Origin: DATBGO01 sp963840095
GTDB taxonomy: Bacteria; Actinomycetota; Actinomycetes; Streptosporangiales; Streptosporangiaceae
Reading direction: 5' to 3'
Assembly: GCA_963840095.1 (NCBI GenBank)
Contig: CAWIXN010000007.1
Coordinates: forward strand, 101,948-165,947
DNA length: 64,000 nt
Shown here: piece by piece, positions 1 through 8,197 of the stretch
Position numbering within the stretch: position 1 is the stretch's first letter
Layout of the letters: each line of letters starts with the position of its first letter
Position numbers and translations under genes: made by a program
The notes under the pieces: generated by a model
What the model was told of the DNA's origin: nothing
Databases searched by the model: none
What the model saw: the letters and a program-made list of their open reading frames with translations, nothing else

Positions 1-924
1 CAGGGTGACATCGAAGGCGGCCAGGTTCATGCCCTTGGCGCCGGTGGGCGGCACGATGTGGGCCGCGTCGCCGGCCAGGAACAGCCGGCCGAACCGCATC
101 GGCTCGGCCACGAAGCTGCGCATGGCCGTGATGCCCTTCTCCAGCACGGGCCCGGTCGCGAGGTTCCATCCGGGGACGGTCTCCAGCCTGGCCCGCAGCT
201 CCGCCCAGATCCGCTCGTCGGGCCACGCGGCGATCTGCTCGCCTGGCGCCACCTGCAGGTAGAACCGGCTGAGGCTGGGGCTTCGCATGCTGTGCAACGC
301 GAAGCCGCGGTCATTGCTCGCGTAGATCAGCTCCGCCGACGACGGCGCCACCTCCGCGAGCACCCCGAGCCAGCCGAACGGGTACTCGCGGTCGAAGAAC
401 TCCAGCACCCCGGCCGGGATCGCATCCCGGCACACGCCGTGGAATCCGTCACACCCGGCGACGAAATCGGCCCGCAGGGTACGCCTTTGATACTGATGGG
501 TGAAGGCCACGCCAGGGCGCGGGGTATCGATGCCATCGAGCACAACGTCGCTGACCCTGAAGAGGATCTGACCAGCCGCCTCGAGCCTGGCGGCGATGAG
601 ATCCCTGACCACCTCCTGCTGACCGTAGACGGTGATCGCGCGGCCCGGCACCAGCCGCTCGAAGGCAATCCGATGGCCTTGCCCGCCGAACCGCAGCTCG
701 ATGCCGTGATGCACCATGCCCTCACGCAGCAGCCGCTCCCCCACGCCCGAGGCGACCAGCGTGTCCACCGTTCCTTGCTCGAGGACGCCGGCCCTGATCC
801 GATGTTCGACGTAATCGCGGCTGCGTGCCTCCAGCACGACCGAGGAGATGCCTCCCAGGTGCAGCAGGTGGGATAGCAAGAGCCCGGCGGGCCCGGCGCC
901 GACGATCGCGACCTGAGTGCGCAC
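1..924 (-). CDS. pobA: 4-hydroxybenzoate 3-monooxygenase, 3' end outside window
   Basis: FAD- and NAD(P)H-dependent flavoprotein that hydroxylates 4-hydroxybenzoate to protocatechuate in the cytoplasm, feeding the beta-ketoadipate pathway. The visible 308 residues hold the FAD motif GAGPAG (9-14), the family signature RIRAGVLEQG (42-51), CDG (158-160) and GDAAHIVPPTGAKG (285-298). Residues Tyr201, Ser212, Arg214, Arg220 and Pro293, which bind substrate in the Pseudomonas enzyme, fall at the same numbers. The GTG start at 924 follows AGGAG with a 6-nt gap. The family is about 390-395 residues, so some 85 lie beyond base 1. An IS110 element starts about 10 bp upstream of the start codon, so the native promoter has been moved 1.5 kb away. 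Confidence 0.93.
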   Translation of the reverse strand, partial: MRTQVAIVGAGPAGLLLSHLLHLGGISSVVLEARSRDYVEHRIRAGVLEQGTVDTLVASGVGERLLREGMVHHGIELRFGGQGHRIAFERLVPGRAITVYGQQEVVRDLIAARLEAAGQILFRVSDVVLDGIDTPRPGVAFTHQYQRRTLRADFVAGCDGFHGVCRDAIPAGVLEFFDREYPFGWLGVLAEVAPSSAELIYASNDRGFALHSMRSPSLSRFYLQVAPGEQIAAWPDERIWAELRARLETVPGWNLATGPVLEKGITAMRSFVAEPMRFGRLFLAGDAAHIVPPTGAKGMNLAAFDVTL

Positions 925-959
925 GCACCGCTCCTAATAAGAGTTAGCGGGTCCGCCAT

Positions 960-1140
960 CCGGCAGACTCGGTACCTGGTGGCCGCCGGCAGGTGAGCAC
1001 TTGTTGCTCCTGGGCTTCGAGCCCTTGCGGAAGACCGTGCCCCTGCCGGTTGCCGGGAGAGTTGATCGCTGCTGGGATGTCGTGCCCGCCGTGTGGCGTG
1101 AGCACTGTTTTATTAGGTTGCTGATGTTTCTCCCGCTGGC
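960..1140 (+). ncRNA. putative IS110 bridge RNA, copy 1
   Basis: IS110 recombinases of the IS621 type use an RNA from the left end with separate target- and donor-binding loops. Here CTGGGATGTC at 1072-1081 is identical to the element's right end (2424-2433), and TTATTAG at 1110-1116 is the reverse complement of CTAATAA at its left end (934-940), as expected of left and right donor guides. Upstream, GCTCCT (1006-1011) equals the left target half (930-935), and GCGGAAG (1027-1033) is complementary to the right target half (2433-2439). A GGGCTTCGAGCCC hairpin (1012-1024) lies between the two target guides. The RNA ends are estimated, and transcription is inferred. Confidence 0.78.
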
Positions 1141-1161
1141 TGCTGACGGAATTCGACATCG

Positions 1162-2412
1162 TTGACGGGAGTGCCGGTGCGGCTGTTCGCAGGTGATGAC
1201 TGGGCCGAGGACCACCACGATGTGGAGGTGATGGACGAGGCCGGGAAGGTGCTGGCCAGGCGGCGGCTGCCTGAGGGCGCGGCTGGCATGACCCAGATGC
1301 ATGCGCTGATCGGCCGGTTCCTGCCGGAGGACGCGGATGACGCGGAGGTGGTGATCGGGATCGAGACCGACCGCGGCCCGTGGGTCGCGGCGCTGGTCGC
1401 AGCCGGGTACACGGTGTACCCGGTGAACCCGCTGCAGGCGTCCCGGTACCGGGAGCGGCACGGCGTGTCCGGCGCCAAGAGCGACGGCGGGGATGCGCAC
1501 ATGCTCGCGGACATGGTGCGCACCGACTCCCACCAGCTGCGCCCGGCGGCCGGGGACAGCCCGGAAGCCGAAGGCATCAAGGTGGTGGCCCGGATGCACA
1601 AGACGATGATCTGGGAGCGCACCCGGGCGGTGCAGCGGCTGCGGCACCAGCTGCGGGAGTACTTCCCGGCCGCGATCGCGGCGTTCGAGGATCTGGACGC
1701 CCCGGACGTGCTGGAGCTGCTGGGCAAGGCCCCGGACCCGGATCGCGCGGCGAAGCTGACCCGCGCCCAGGTCAGCGCGGCGCTCAAGCGCGCCCGGCGC
1801 CGCGGCATCAAGGACAAGACCGACGCGATCCTCGCGGCGCTGCGCAGCGCGCAGCTGGGCCAGCCCGCGGCGCTGACCGCAGCCTACGCCGTCACCGTCC
1901 GGTCCCTGATCGCGCTGATCACCACCGTGAACGAGCAGGTCAAGACCCTCGAAGAGCAGGTGAGGGAGCATTTTGGCCGGCACCCGGACGCTGAGATCTA
2001 CCAGTCCCAGCCCGGCCTGGCAGCCATCCTTGGCGCCCGGGTGCTCGGCGAGTTCGGCGACGACCCCGGCCGCTATGAGTCCGGGAAAGCCCGGAAGAAC
2101 TACGGCGGCACCAGCCCGATCACCCGAGCCTCCGGCAAGAAGAAGGTCGTCGCCGCCCGGTTCATCCACAACGACCGGCTCATCGACGCCCTCATGACCT
2201 GGGCATTCGCGTCCCTGAACGCCTCGCCCGGCGCCCGCGCCTTCTACGACCAGCAGCGCGCCAAAGGACTCGAACATAACGACGCCCTCAGGCGACTTGC
2301 GAACAGGCTGGTCGGCATCCTGCACGGCTGCCTGAAGACTGGCACCCGCTACGACGAGGCCACCGCCTGGGGGCACCGGGAAAACCTCCCTCAATCTTCC
2401 GTCGCGGCTTGA
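1162..2412 (+). CDS. IS110-family RNA-guided transposase/recombinase
   Basis: Recombinase that would move the element using its bridge RNA. The 416-residue frame has an N-terminal DEDD RuvC-like domain (Asp13 in GDDWA, Glu68 in GIETD, Asp108 and Asp111 in SDGGDA), a middle helical region rich in Arg, and a C-terminal Tnp_20 domain starting near QSQPGLAAILGAR (281-293) with the conserved serine in TRASGKKK (Ser324). The spacing resembles Asp11/Glu60/Asp102/Asp105/Ser241 of IS621. The TTG at 1162 is shared with copy 2, but GTG at 1177 (VRLFAGDDW) also fits, since copy 2 has AGGAG five bases before that codon. The frame is intact and apparently functional. The protein is closely similar to copy 2 along its full length. 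Confidence 0.93.
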   Translation: MTGVPVRLFAGDDWAEDHHDVEVMDEAGKVLARRRLPEGAAGMTQMHALIGRFLPEDADDAEVVIGIETDRGPWVAALVAAGYTVYPVNPLQASRYRERHGVSGAKSDGGDAHMLADMVRTDSHQLRPAAGDSPEAEGIKVVARMHKTMIWERTRAVQRLRHQLREYFPAAIAAFEDLDAPDVLELLGKAPDPDRAAKLTRAQVSAALKRARRRGIKDKTDAILAALRSAQLGQPAALTAAYAVTVRSLIALITTVNEQVKTLEEQVREHFGRHPDAEIYQSQPGLAAILGARVLGEFGDDPGRYESGKARKNYGGTSPITRASGKKKVVAARFIHNDRLIDALMTWAFASLNASPGARAFYDQQRAKGLEHNDALRRLANRLVGILHGCLKTGTRYDEATAWGHRENLPQSSVAA

Positions 2413-2503
2413 CATTTAAGCTCCTGGGATGTCTTCCGCCACGGCCGCGGCGGCGGGGACCGTGAGCCGATTGAGAGAATAAGCCGGGCATCAGCGGACG
2501 GGA

Positions 2504-2735
2504 TTCTCGGGCTGGACGGCTCCTGCCTCGGCTACCCGGCCGACCATGCGGGAGCGCCGGCCAGGCTGGCGAACTGCAGCGCTACCGTCGCCGGACAGAC
2601 CTGGACGATGCGCGGCGCCACCCTGCGCACCAGCGGCGGCCCCTGAACGACCCGGGATCCGCCGACCAGCCCGGCGCCGTGATTGATGATGCCGCCTGCA
2701 CCGGGCTCAGGAACCAGACCTGGTTCCGGCCCTGA
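2504..2735 (+). pseudogene. ricin-type beta-trefoil lectin remnant
   Basis: A decayed C-terminal lectin domain. One frame reads GLDGSCLGYPADHAG and then GQTWTMRG (a Q-x-W motif) before a stop at about 2644. A shifted frame continues with DPGSADQPGAV and NQTWFRP to the stop at 2733-2735. No start, signal peptide or catalytic domain is present, and the upstream part ends at the IS110 insertion. It overlaps the convergent methyltransferase by 29 bp. It resembles the lectin tail of the protease at 4881-7368 in style, but it is not an obvious copy. Confidence 0.55.
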
Positions 2736-3423
2736 GCCCTGATGCCCGCCGCTGAGCCCGCAGCACGGCGTCCTGGACGGTGATGGCCCGGCCGTCGGGG
2801 TCGGTGACACCGCGCTCGCGAGCTTCGCTGACGACGATCTGAAAAGCCCGCGGATCCAGGGCGGCGGCGACGTCGCCGGGGGTGAAGAACAGCTCGGGTT
2901 CCGGCGGCCGCATCGCGGTGGTCTGCAGATCGGCGGGATGATGACCGACGATCAGCAACGTCCCCCCGGGCGCCACAGCGGCGGCCAGCCGGGCCCACAC
3001 GGTCTCGCGCACGCCCGGCGGCAGCTGCACGAACTGCATGGATACCAGGTCGTAGCGAGCCAGGGCCGGGACCGGGCTGGTGAGATCCGCGTGGACCCAG
3101 GTAATGCGCCGCGCTATGCCGGGACCTGCCTCGTCAGCCTGGGCGGCACCCCGGGCCAGCGCGACGGCCGAGATGTCGACCGCCGTAACCTCGAAGCCGC
3201 GCCCGGCCAGCCAGATGGCGTCCGCGCCTTCGCCGCAACCGACGTCGAGGGCGCTACCCGGCGCGAGGCCTTCGGCCTCGGTGACCAGGTCCGGATTGGG
3301 CTGGCCGCTCCAGATCTTGCTCTTGGACCGGTACCGCTCGTCCCAGAAGGCCTCGTCCCGCACGGACCCCGCTTCGCCAGGGTGTCCCTGCGCGCCGCCG
3401 TGGCCGCCATGTCCGTGTGTCAC
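2707..3423 (-). CDS. class I SAM-dependent methyltransferase
   Basis: Cytoplasmic methyltransferase of about 238 residues with unknown substrate. After a His/Gly-rich N-terminus (THGHGGHGG) comes FWDERYRS, then the SAM-binding motif I LDVGCGEGADAIWLA, VTAVDISAVAL (motif II), an acidic HADL segment and a late motif GGTLLIVGHH. The pattern FWDERY followed by this motif I is typical of TehB/thiopurine-methyltransferase-like enzymes, which detoxify metals or small thiols. The GTG start at 3423 is chosen because AAAAGGAG lies seven bases before it; the frame stays open further upstream without a better site. Its 3' end runs into the lectin remnant. The His-rich start might bind metal, but that is inference. 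Confidence 0.8.
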   Translation of the reverse strand: MTHGHGGHGGAQGHPGEAGSVRDEAFWDERYRSKSKIWSGQPNPDLVTEAEGLAPGSALDVGCGEGADAIWLAGRGFEVTAVDISAVALARGAAQADEAGPGIARRITWVHADLTSPVPALARYDLVSMQFVQLPPGVRETVWARLAAAVAPGGTLLIVGHHPADLQTTAMRPPEPELFFTPGDVAAALDPRAFQIVVSEARERGVTDPDGRAITVQDAVLRAQRRASGLRAGTRSGS

Positions 3424-3708
3424 AACCGCGCTCCTTTTGCCTGGCCGCTCGCTGGCATTATCCATGCGTCCAGGCGGCGTAACCGTTTCGCCTTGAATTT
3501 CTCCACCACCGACCCTTTCCTCGAGGACGCGGAGGCGGGCGAGCTGCCGGCGTACTCGTTCATCGAACCGCACCTGCGGTCCTCTCGCTCGATCGGCCCC
3601 GCCCGGAGGGCTGGCACATGTTCCCCCGGCTGAACGGCAGGCAACGAGCGCGGGCCGGTTACCGCCCGTAGTCTCTGGGCTGGAGAACAGGCCGAGCTGG
3701 GGGAGCGC
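3424..3708. other. intergenic region with a gene relic
   Basis: This is the spacer between the divergent methyltransferase and the nuclease/phosphatase gene. Apart from the phosphoesterase fragment at 3481-3570 and the ribosome site GGGGGAG just before 3709, no gene, RNA or clear operator was seen. Confidence 0.5.
3481..3570 (+). pseudogene. phosphoesterase (phospholipase C-like) fragment
   Basis: A 30-codon stretch reads FLEDAEAGELPAYSFIEP. This closely follows the conserved DxxxGxLPAYSFIEP block of secreted phosphoesterase-family proteins (phospholipase C / acid phosphatase). No flanking sequence of that family is present in any frame, so it is probably a relic left by deletion. The match is short, hence the modest confidence. 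Confidence 0.4.
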
Positions 3709-4647
3709 ATGAAGCATGTCTCATGGGTGTTCGCGGGCAGCGTGGCCGGGTGGGGGGCCGCGCGGCTGGCGGGCGCCGATGGCCTCGGCCTGCTCGAGGC
3801 ACCCGCCGCGCCCCTGATGTCGTTCACTCCTCAGGTCGCGGCGGGGGCGCTGGCGACTTCGCTGCTGCTGCGGCCCAGGGGCGCGGCGGCCACTGCCGCG
3901 CTGGCCGGGTCGGCGCTGGCGGCAGCGGTGCTTCCCCGGGCGGTCCGGCGCCCGCAGCCCCAGGCGGGCGGCCCGGTGCTCCGGGTCCTGACCGCGAACC
4001 TGCTCGCCGGGTGGGCGTCAGCGGAGGCGGTCGTCGGCCTCGTCCGGCGCACCGACGCCGATGTGCTGTTCCTGCAGGAACTCACCGACGGGGCGGTGCG
4101 GCGGCTCCGGCAGGCGAGGCTGAACGACTTGCTCCCGCATCAGTTGCCCGGCGTGCGGAGCGGGAGAGGGCCTGGCTCCGGCATCTACTCCCGGTTCCCG
4201 CTGACCAGCGGGCTGCACCTCCCGCCCGCCCCGCTGGCGCAGCCGACGGCCCGGCTGGAACTGCCGACCGGGCAGTGCACGGACCTGGTCTGCGTGCACC
4301 TGCATGCCCCCAACGGCCGACCGCGGCACTGGCGGGTCGCCAGGTGGCGGGAGGAGCTGGCGATGCTGCCTGCCCCCGCCGATCCGCCCCGCGTCCTGGC
4401 CGGGGACTTCAACGCCACCGCCGACCATGCGCAGTTCCGCCGGCTGCTGCGGCTGGGCCACGTCGACGCCGCCGCCCAGCTGGGCCGCGGGCTCATCCCC
4501 ACCTGGGGGCCCGCAGGACGGCCTGCCCTGCTCACGCTCGATCATGTCCTCCTCGATCCGCGGTGCGCGGTGCTGGCCGCCTCGGTCCACCAGCTGCCCG
4601 GCAGCGACCACCGGGCGGTGTACGCGGAGTTCCGGCTGCCCGGCTGA
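3709..4647 (+). CDS. endonuclease/exonuclease/phosphatase family membrane protein
   Basis: A 312-residue protein with two or three weakly hydrophobic N-terminal segments (about residues 5-20, 40-55 and 60-75) followed by an EEP domain. Family residues are visible: LTANLLAG, the metal-binding Glu in LFLQELTDG, GSGIYSRFPL, the catalytic pair in VLAGDFNAT, TLDHVLL, and a final PGSDHRAVYAEF with the active-site Asp-His. Such proteins are metal-dependent phosphodiesterases, and members with membrane anchors are common in actinobacteria. The substrate is not predictable. The ATG follows GGGGGAGCGC. It is a single gene with no evident partner. Confidence 0.85.
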   Translation: MKHVSWVFAGSVAGWGAARLAGADGLGLLEAPAAPLMSFTPQVAAGALATSLLLRPRGAAATAALAGSALAAAVLPRAVRRPQPQAGGPVLRVLTANLLAGWASAEAVVGLVRRTDADVLFLQELTDGAVRRLRQARLNDLLPHQLPGVRSGRGPGSGIYSRFPLTSGLHLPPAPLAQPTARLELPTGQCTDLVCVHLHAPNGRPRHWRVARWREELAMLPAPADPPRVLAGDFNATADHAQFRRLLRLGHVDAAAQLGRGLIPTWGPAGRPALLTLDHVLLDPRCAVLAASVHQLPGSDHRAVYAEFRLPG

Positions 4648-4880
4648 GCGACTCGCCGCACCCCTGTCAGCCAGCCCGGCCGCCGGTCGAGGGTCATCCG
4701 GACCCGGGCGTCGGGAACGGCCGGGTACGCCAGCGGCCCGCCATGCCGGGAAAGGACCGGCCGAGCGCGCGGACGCTCGATGAAGGATTGGTTTCAGTTT
4801 GGCACGTCCCGCCCGGTTTGATCTGCCTGCCTGCTATACCGGCCCGAGGGGTTGGGTAATTTCGGGCCGGAGGAGATCAG

Positions 4881-7368
4881 GTGGGCCGAACCAGGCACGG
4901 CCGGCGGATGGCATCACTGTCGGTACTTCTGCTGACCGCATCCGGCTTGGGCGTGGCGGCAGTGCCTGCCGCCGCGTCCCCAGTGCCTGCCGCCGGTTCC
5001 GCCGCGCAAGTCACCACCGCCGTTGCCCGGCGGGCCGCCCGGCCCGACGGCCCGCAGCCGGGACCCGCGCCGGCCGCGGCGCGGGCGCCCCGGCTGCTGC
5101 GGGCATCGCACGCCGTCCGGCTGCCCGCTGACGAGCGGGCCGTCTGCCCGGTGCCCTCGCAGCCCGGCCAGATGGGCTGCCAGTCGGTGCTGCTCACCGG
5201 CCATGGCACCGGCCGGGCATCGGCGGCGTTCGGCGCGGCGGCCGCGGCGATAGCCGGTTATGGCCCCTCCAGCCTGCAGAGCGCGTATGGCCTGGCCTTC
5301 GCCTCGGCCAGGAAGGGACGAGGCGAGACGGTCGCGATCGTGGATGCCTACCGTGACCCGGACGCGGCGCGCGACCTGGCCAGCTATCGCCGCCACTTCC
5401 GCCTGGCATCATGCACCACGAGGTCGGGCTGCCTGCGGACAGTGAATCAGGCCGGTCAGGCCGGCCCGCTGCCCAAGGCCGACTACAGCTGGAGCATCGA
5501 GGAATCGCTGGACCTGGACATGGTGTCGGCGATCTGCCCGCGGTGCCGCATCCTGCTGGTGGAGGCGCGCTCCGCGTCGATCGCGGACCTGGCGACGGCC
5601 GAGGACGCCGCGGTGGCCCGGGGCGCCAGGTTCGTGTCGAACAGCTGGGACGGCAGCGAGTTCGCCGGGCAGGACGCCTACGACCGCTACTTCAACCATC
5701 CCGGCGACGCGATCGCGTTCGCCTCAGGCGACAGCGGCTACAGCTACGGCCCGACGTTCCCGACCGATACCCAGTACGTCACGGCGGTCGGCGGGACCAC
5801 GCTGCGGCGCGTGCGCTCGGGCCACCGGAAATGGACCGAGAAGGTCTGGGGCAGCGCCGGCGACGTCAGCCGGCGGGACCGGCTCCGGCTGCTCCACGCT
5901 GGAAGCCAAGCCGTCCTGGCAGCGCGCCGACGCCACCGCGCCCAGAGGGTGCCTGAACAGGACTGAGAACGACGTAGCCGCGGTGGCTGACCCAGCCACC
6001 GGCGTCGCTCTCTATGACAGCTACCAGACCGGCGGCAGCTGGGGCGAGGTCGGCGGCACGAGCGCGGCGACGCCGATCATCACCTCGGTGTACGCGCTGG
6101 CGGGCACGCCGGTCCGCGGCACCTACCCGGCCTCTTATCCGTACGCGCACGCGTCCCGCTTCAACGACGTGACCTCCGGCACCAACGGCGTGTGCGAGTC
6201 CTTCCGGCAGTACCTGTGTCACGGCGAGCGCGGATACGACGGCCCGACCGGGCTGGGCACCCCGAGCGGCACCGCCGGGTTCTCCGCCAGCGGCACCGGG
6301 GCCGTGACTGTCCTCGACCCGGGAAGCCAGGACGTCGGCGCAGGGACGAGCCTGAGCCTGACTCTTCACGCGGTCGACAGCAACCGGTCGGCCAGGTCAC
6401 TGTCCTATCGGGCCACCGGGCTGCCGCCGGGGACGAGGATCAAGGCAGCCGCAGCCTCGCTTAACGGGGTCATCACCGGCTCGCTGCCCGCCGCGCCCGG
6501 CACATTCCAGGTCACCGTGACCGCCAGGGACGCCCGCACCCGCCAAGCGGCGGTGACCCGCTTCGCCATCAGCGTGCTCCCGTCGATGACCGCGTCAGCG
6601 GCCGATCTCGGGCCGGCCCAGGTCACCGCGGACGATGGCCTGTCGTGTCTGTCAGCTGCCACGGACGCCGCTGGCACCTCGGTCGTCATGGACCACTGCG
6701 ATGACGCCGGGGTGGCGCAGGGGTGGGAGTACCTGGCCGGTGCCCGGCCGGCCGCGGCCGGCGAGCTTAGGCCAGCCGCCGGCACGTGCCTGGGCCTTAC
6801 CGGCCGCAGCGCGGTCTTGCAGGCCTGCGATCACTCGGCCGGCCAGCAGTGGGAGTACCTGCTCGCTTACTCCTCGGTGGGCTTCGCGACCAATCTCCTG
6901 ATCAACCCGGCGTCCGGGGCCTGCCTGAACGGCGGACCACTCGCGGACGGCACCCGGGTGGTGCTGTCGGCGTGCAGCACGGCCAGTTCGGCCTACGGCC
7001 AGAACTGGACGCTGCCGAACGGCCCGGTCCTGGACGGGATTAGCGGCCTGTGCCTGTCCGGGCCGGCCAACGTCTCCGCGTGCGCGCTGGGACCCAAGCA
7101 GAGCTGGCAGGAGTACAACGGCCTGCTGAGCTCGGGCAGCGGCTGTCTGACGGCGAAGGGCCTGCTCGATGGCACTAGGGTCGTCGCGGCGCAATGCGGC
7201 TCGATCAGCGCGGCCCCCGCCCAGACCTGGCTGCCAGGCCCGGGCGGCCAGCTGATCAACGAGGCCTCGGGCCTGTGCCTGGATGACCCCGGGAAGGCCG
7301 GCCCCGGGACTGCGCTCGTGCTTCAGGACTGTTACGGTCAGCGCGGCGAGGTCTGGGCGTTCAACTGA
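4881..7368 (+). pseudogene. secreted S53 (sedolisin) peptidase with ricin-type lectin tail, frameshifted
   Basis: A GTG start at 4881 after GGAGGAGA opens a signal peptide and pro-region, then a sedolisin-like catalytic domain: ETVAIVDAYRDP, the Glu/Asp pair in SIEESLDLDM, SNSWDGSE and FASGDSGYSYG. Near 5871 the frame changes. Dropping one C in AGCCGGCGGG joins GDVS to GGTGSGCSTLEAKPSW and on to the catalytic serine motif GGTSAATP (about 6055-6077). After that come an Ig-like domain (about 6300-6590) and a beta-trefoil lectin with four Q-x-W-like repeats, ending in GEVWAFN. The enzyme would be a secreted acid protease that binds glycans. The one-base insertion either inactivates the gene or is a sequencing error. 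The last 8 bp overlap the convergent gene. Confidence 0.8.
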
Positions 7369-7867
7369 CTTGCCGGACCTTACGGCCGGCCAGGCAGACC
7401 GGGCACCAGGCAGGCCGGTCGGTGAGTATCTCGGTCACATAGGCGTCGATCGTCTCCTGACCGGTCGCCGCGGCGATCGACACCCGGTGATGGCCGTCGT
7501 TCACGAAATGCCTGTCACCCACCCGGTACACCTCGATCGGCGGGATCGCCGCGCCGCGCCGCTGCGCCAGGGCCAGTTCCTCCCAGCGCGAGCGGACCCG
7601 GTTGGAGGTGGGGCGGAAGCAGCGGTCGAAATCGCGGCGCTGGCCGGCCGAGCCGGCGATCGTGTCCAGCCTGATCGTCTGCAGGCCCAGGTAACGCTGG
7701 CCGCGCCAGCCGAGCGCCTCGATGGCCTCGTCGAGCGGCAGGACGAGGCCAGCCTCGGGCGGCTCGCGGCGCAGCCGCAGCGCCAACCGGGCCAGGACCT
7801 GGCGCCGCCTCGCCCTGAGGAAGTCGTTCTCCACGTCTGAGCGCGGGAACCCGGTGCCAGCTAGCAT
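7361..7867 (-). CDS. ParB/Srx-like nuclease-fold protein
   Basis: A 168-residue protein. Its C-terminal half carries the ParB N-terminal-domain pattern IEVYRVGDRHFVNDGHHRVSIA, whose G-H-R motif binds nucleotide in this fold. The N-terminus is Arg-rich and probably helical, and a CPVC pair near the end could bind metal. It has no ParB helix-turn-helix or dimer domain and no parA neighbour, so chromosome partition is unlikely. Stand-alone proteins of this type are common and uncharacterised. The ATG at 7867 follows GGAG by seven bases. The 3' end overlaps the protease gene by 8 bp, and the two are convergent. Confidence 0.75.
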   Translation of the reverse strand: MLAGTGFPRSDVENDFLRARRRQVLARLALRLRREPPEAGLVLPLDEAIEALGWRGQRYLGLQTIRLDTIAGSAGQRRDFDRCFRPTSNRVRSRWEELALAQRRGAAIPPIEVYRVGDRHFVNDGHHRVSIAAATGQETIDAYVTEILTDRPAWCPVCLAGRKVRQVS

Positions 7868-7883
7868 CGGTCACTCCGGGGGC

Positions 7884-8096
7884 TCAACTGACCGCTCCTA
7901 GTGCGGCGCTCACCGTGGCGATGATCGCCCCGCCGAGCGTGCTGGAAACGAACGAGCGGAGGACGCCGGTGCTGAAGAAGCGCCACTGGATCCAGGCCAG
8001 CGTCAGCAACTCAAAGGCGATGGTAGCCAGCGCCAGGATTACTCGCCCCGATGAGCGGAGGCCGGCCGATGCAGGTGGCAACGCGAGCACGTTCAT
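7884..8096 (-). CDS. small two-helix membrane protein
   Basis: A 70-residue protein with a short polar start and two hydrophobic stretches (about residues 18-38, VILALATIAFELLTLAW, and 50-68, STLGGAIIATVSAALGAVS). The ATG at 8096 follows GGGAGAGG. It is divergent from the TetR gene and has its own good promoter with the probable TetR operator across the -10. The family is not recognised. As the likely target of the adjacent regulator it may be a small efflux or membrane-stress protein, but that is inference from position only. Confidence 0.6.
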   Translation of the reverse strand: MNVLALPPASAGLRSSGRVILALATIAFELLTLAWIQWRFFSTGVLRSFVSSTLGGAIIATVSAALGAVS

Positions 8097-8114
8097 GACC
8101 GCCTCTCCCAAAAT

Positions 8115-8136
8115 CGAAACTAAACTGATAGTATCG
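8115..8136. promoter_or_regulatory. probable TetR operator
   Basis: An imperfect inverted repeat CGAAACTA-AACTGA-TAGTATCG (7 of 8 positions pair) lies between the divergent membrane-protein and TetR genes. It covers the -10 of the minus-strand promoter, as expected for repression by the neighbouring TetR protein. Confidence 0.6.
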
Positions 8137-8156
8137 TTACGAGCCGGCGGCGTCAA
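8128..8156 (-). promoter_or_regulatory. promoter of the small membrane protein gene
   Basis: On the minus strand, TTGACG (8156-8151) and TACTAT (8133-8128) are separated by exactly 17 bp. The -10 is about 30 bp before the ATG at 8096. This is a sigma-70-like promoter, and the inverted repeat at 8115-8136 overlaps its -10. Confidence 0.6.
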
Positions 8157-8197
8157 GTCGCCGCTTCGGCTGGCCGCCGTCCGGTAAGGAGAAGGGA

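Larger units (their letters stand above)
936..2434 (+). mobile_element. IS110-family insertion sequence, copy 1
   Basis: The element is 1499 bp counting one CT core. It has no terminal inverted repeats, as usual for IS110. The ends were set by comparison with copy 2 at 48531-50029: the shared sequence starts at AATAA (936) and stops at TGTCT (2434), and a CT dinucleotide sits at both junctions (934-935 and 2433-2434). It holds about 225 bp of non-coding left end, then one transposase gene and a short right end. The inferred target before insertion was GCTCCT followed by TCCGCC. The exact cut is uncertain by one or two bases because the core is present at both ends. Confidence 0.9.

Noticed and set aside
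934..2415. A 493-codon minus-strand frame across IS copy 1
   Set aside because: It is the antisense shadow of the transposase gene; its translation is Arg/Gly/Val-rich and shows no family motif. The matching plus-strand frame at 48548-49960 is the same artefact in copy 2.
7361..7867. A chromosome-partition ParB protein
   Set aside because: Only the nucleotide-binding fold is present; there is no ParB helix-turn-helix, no parA neighbour and no parS-like site nearby.
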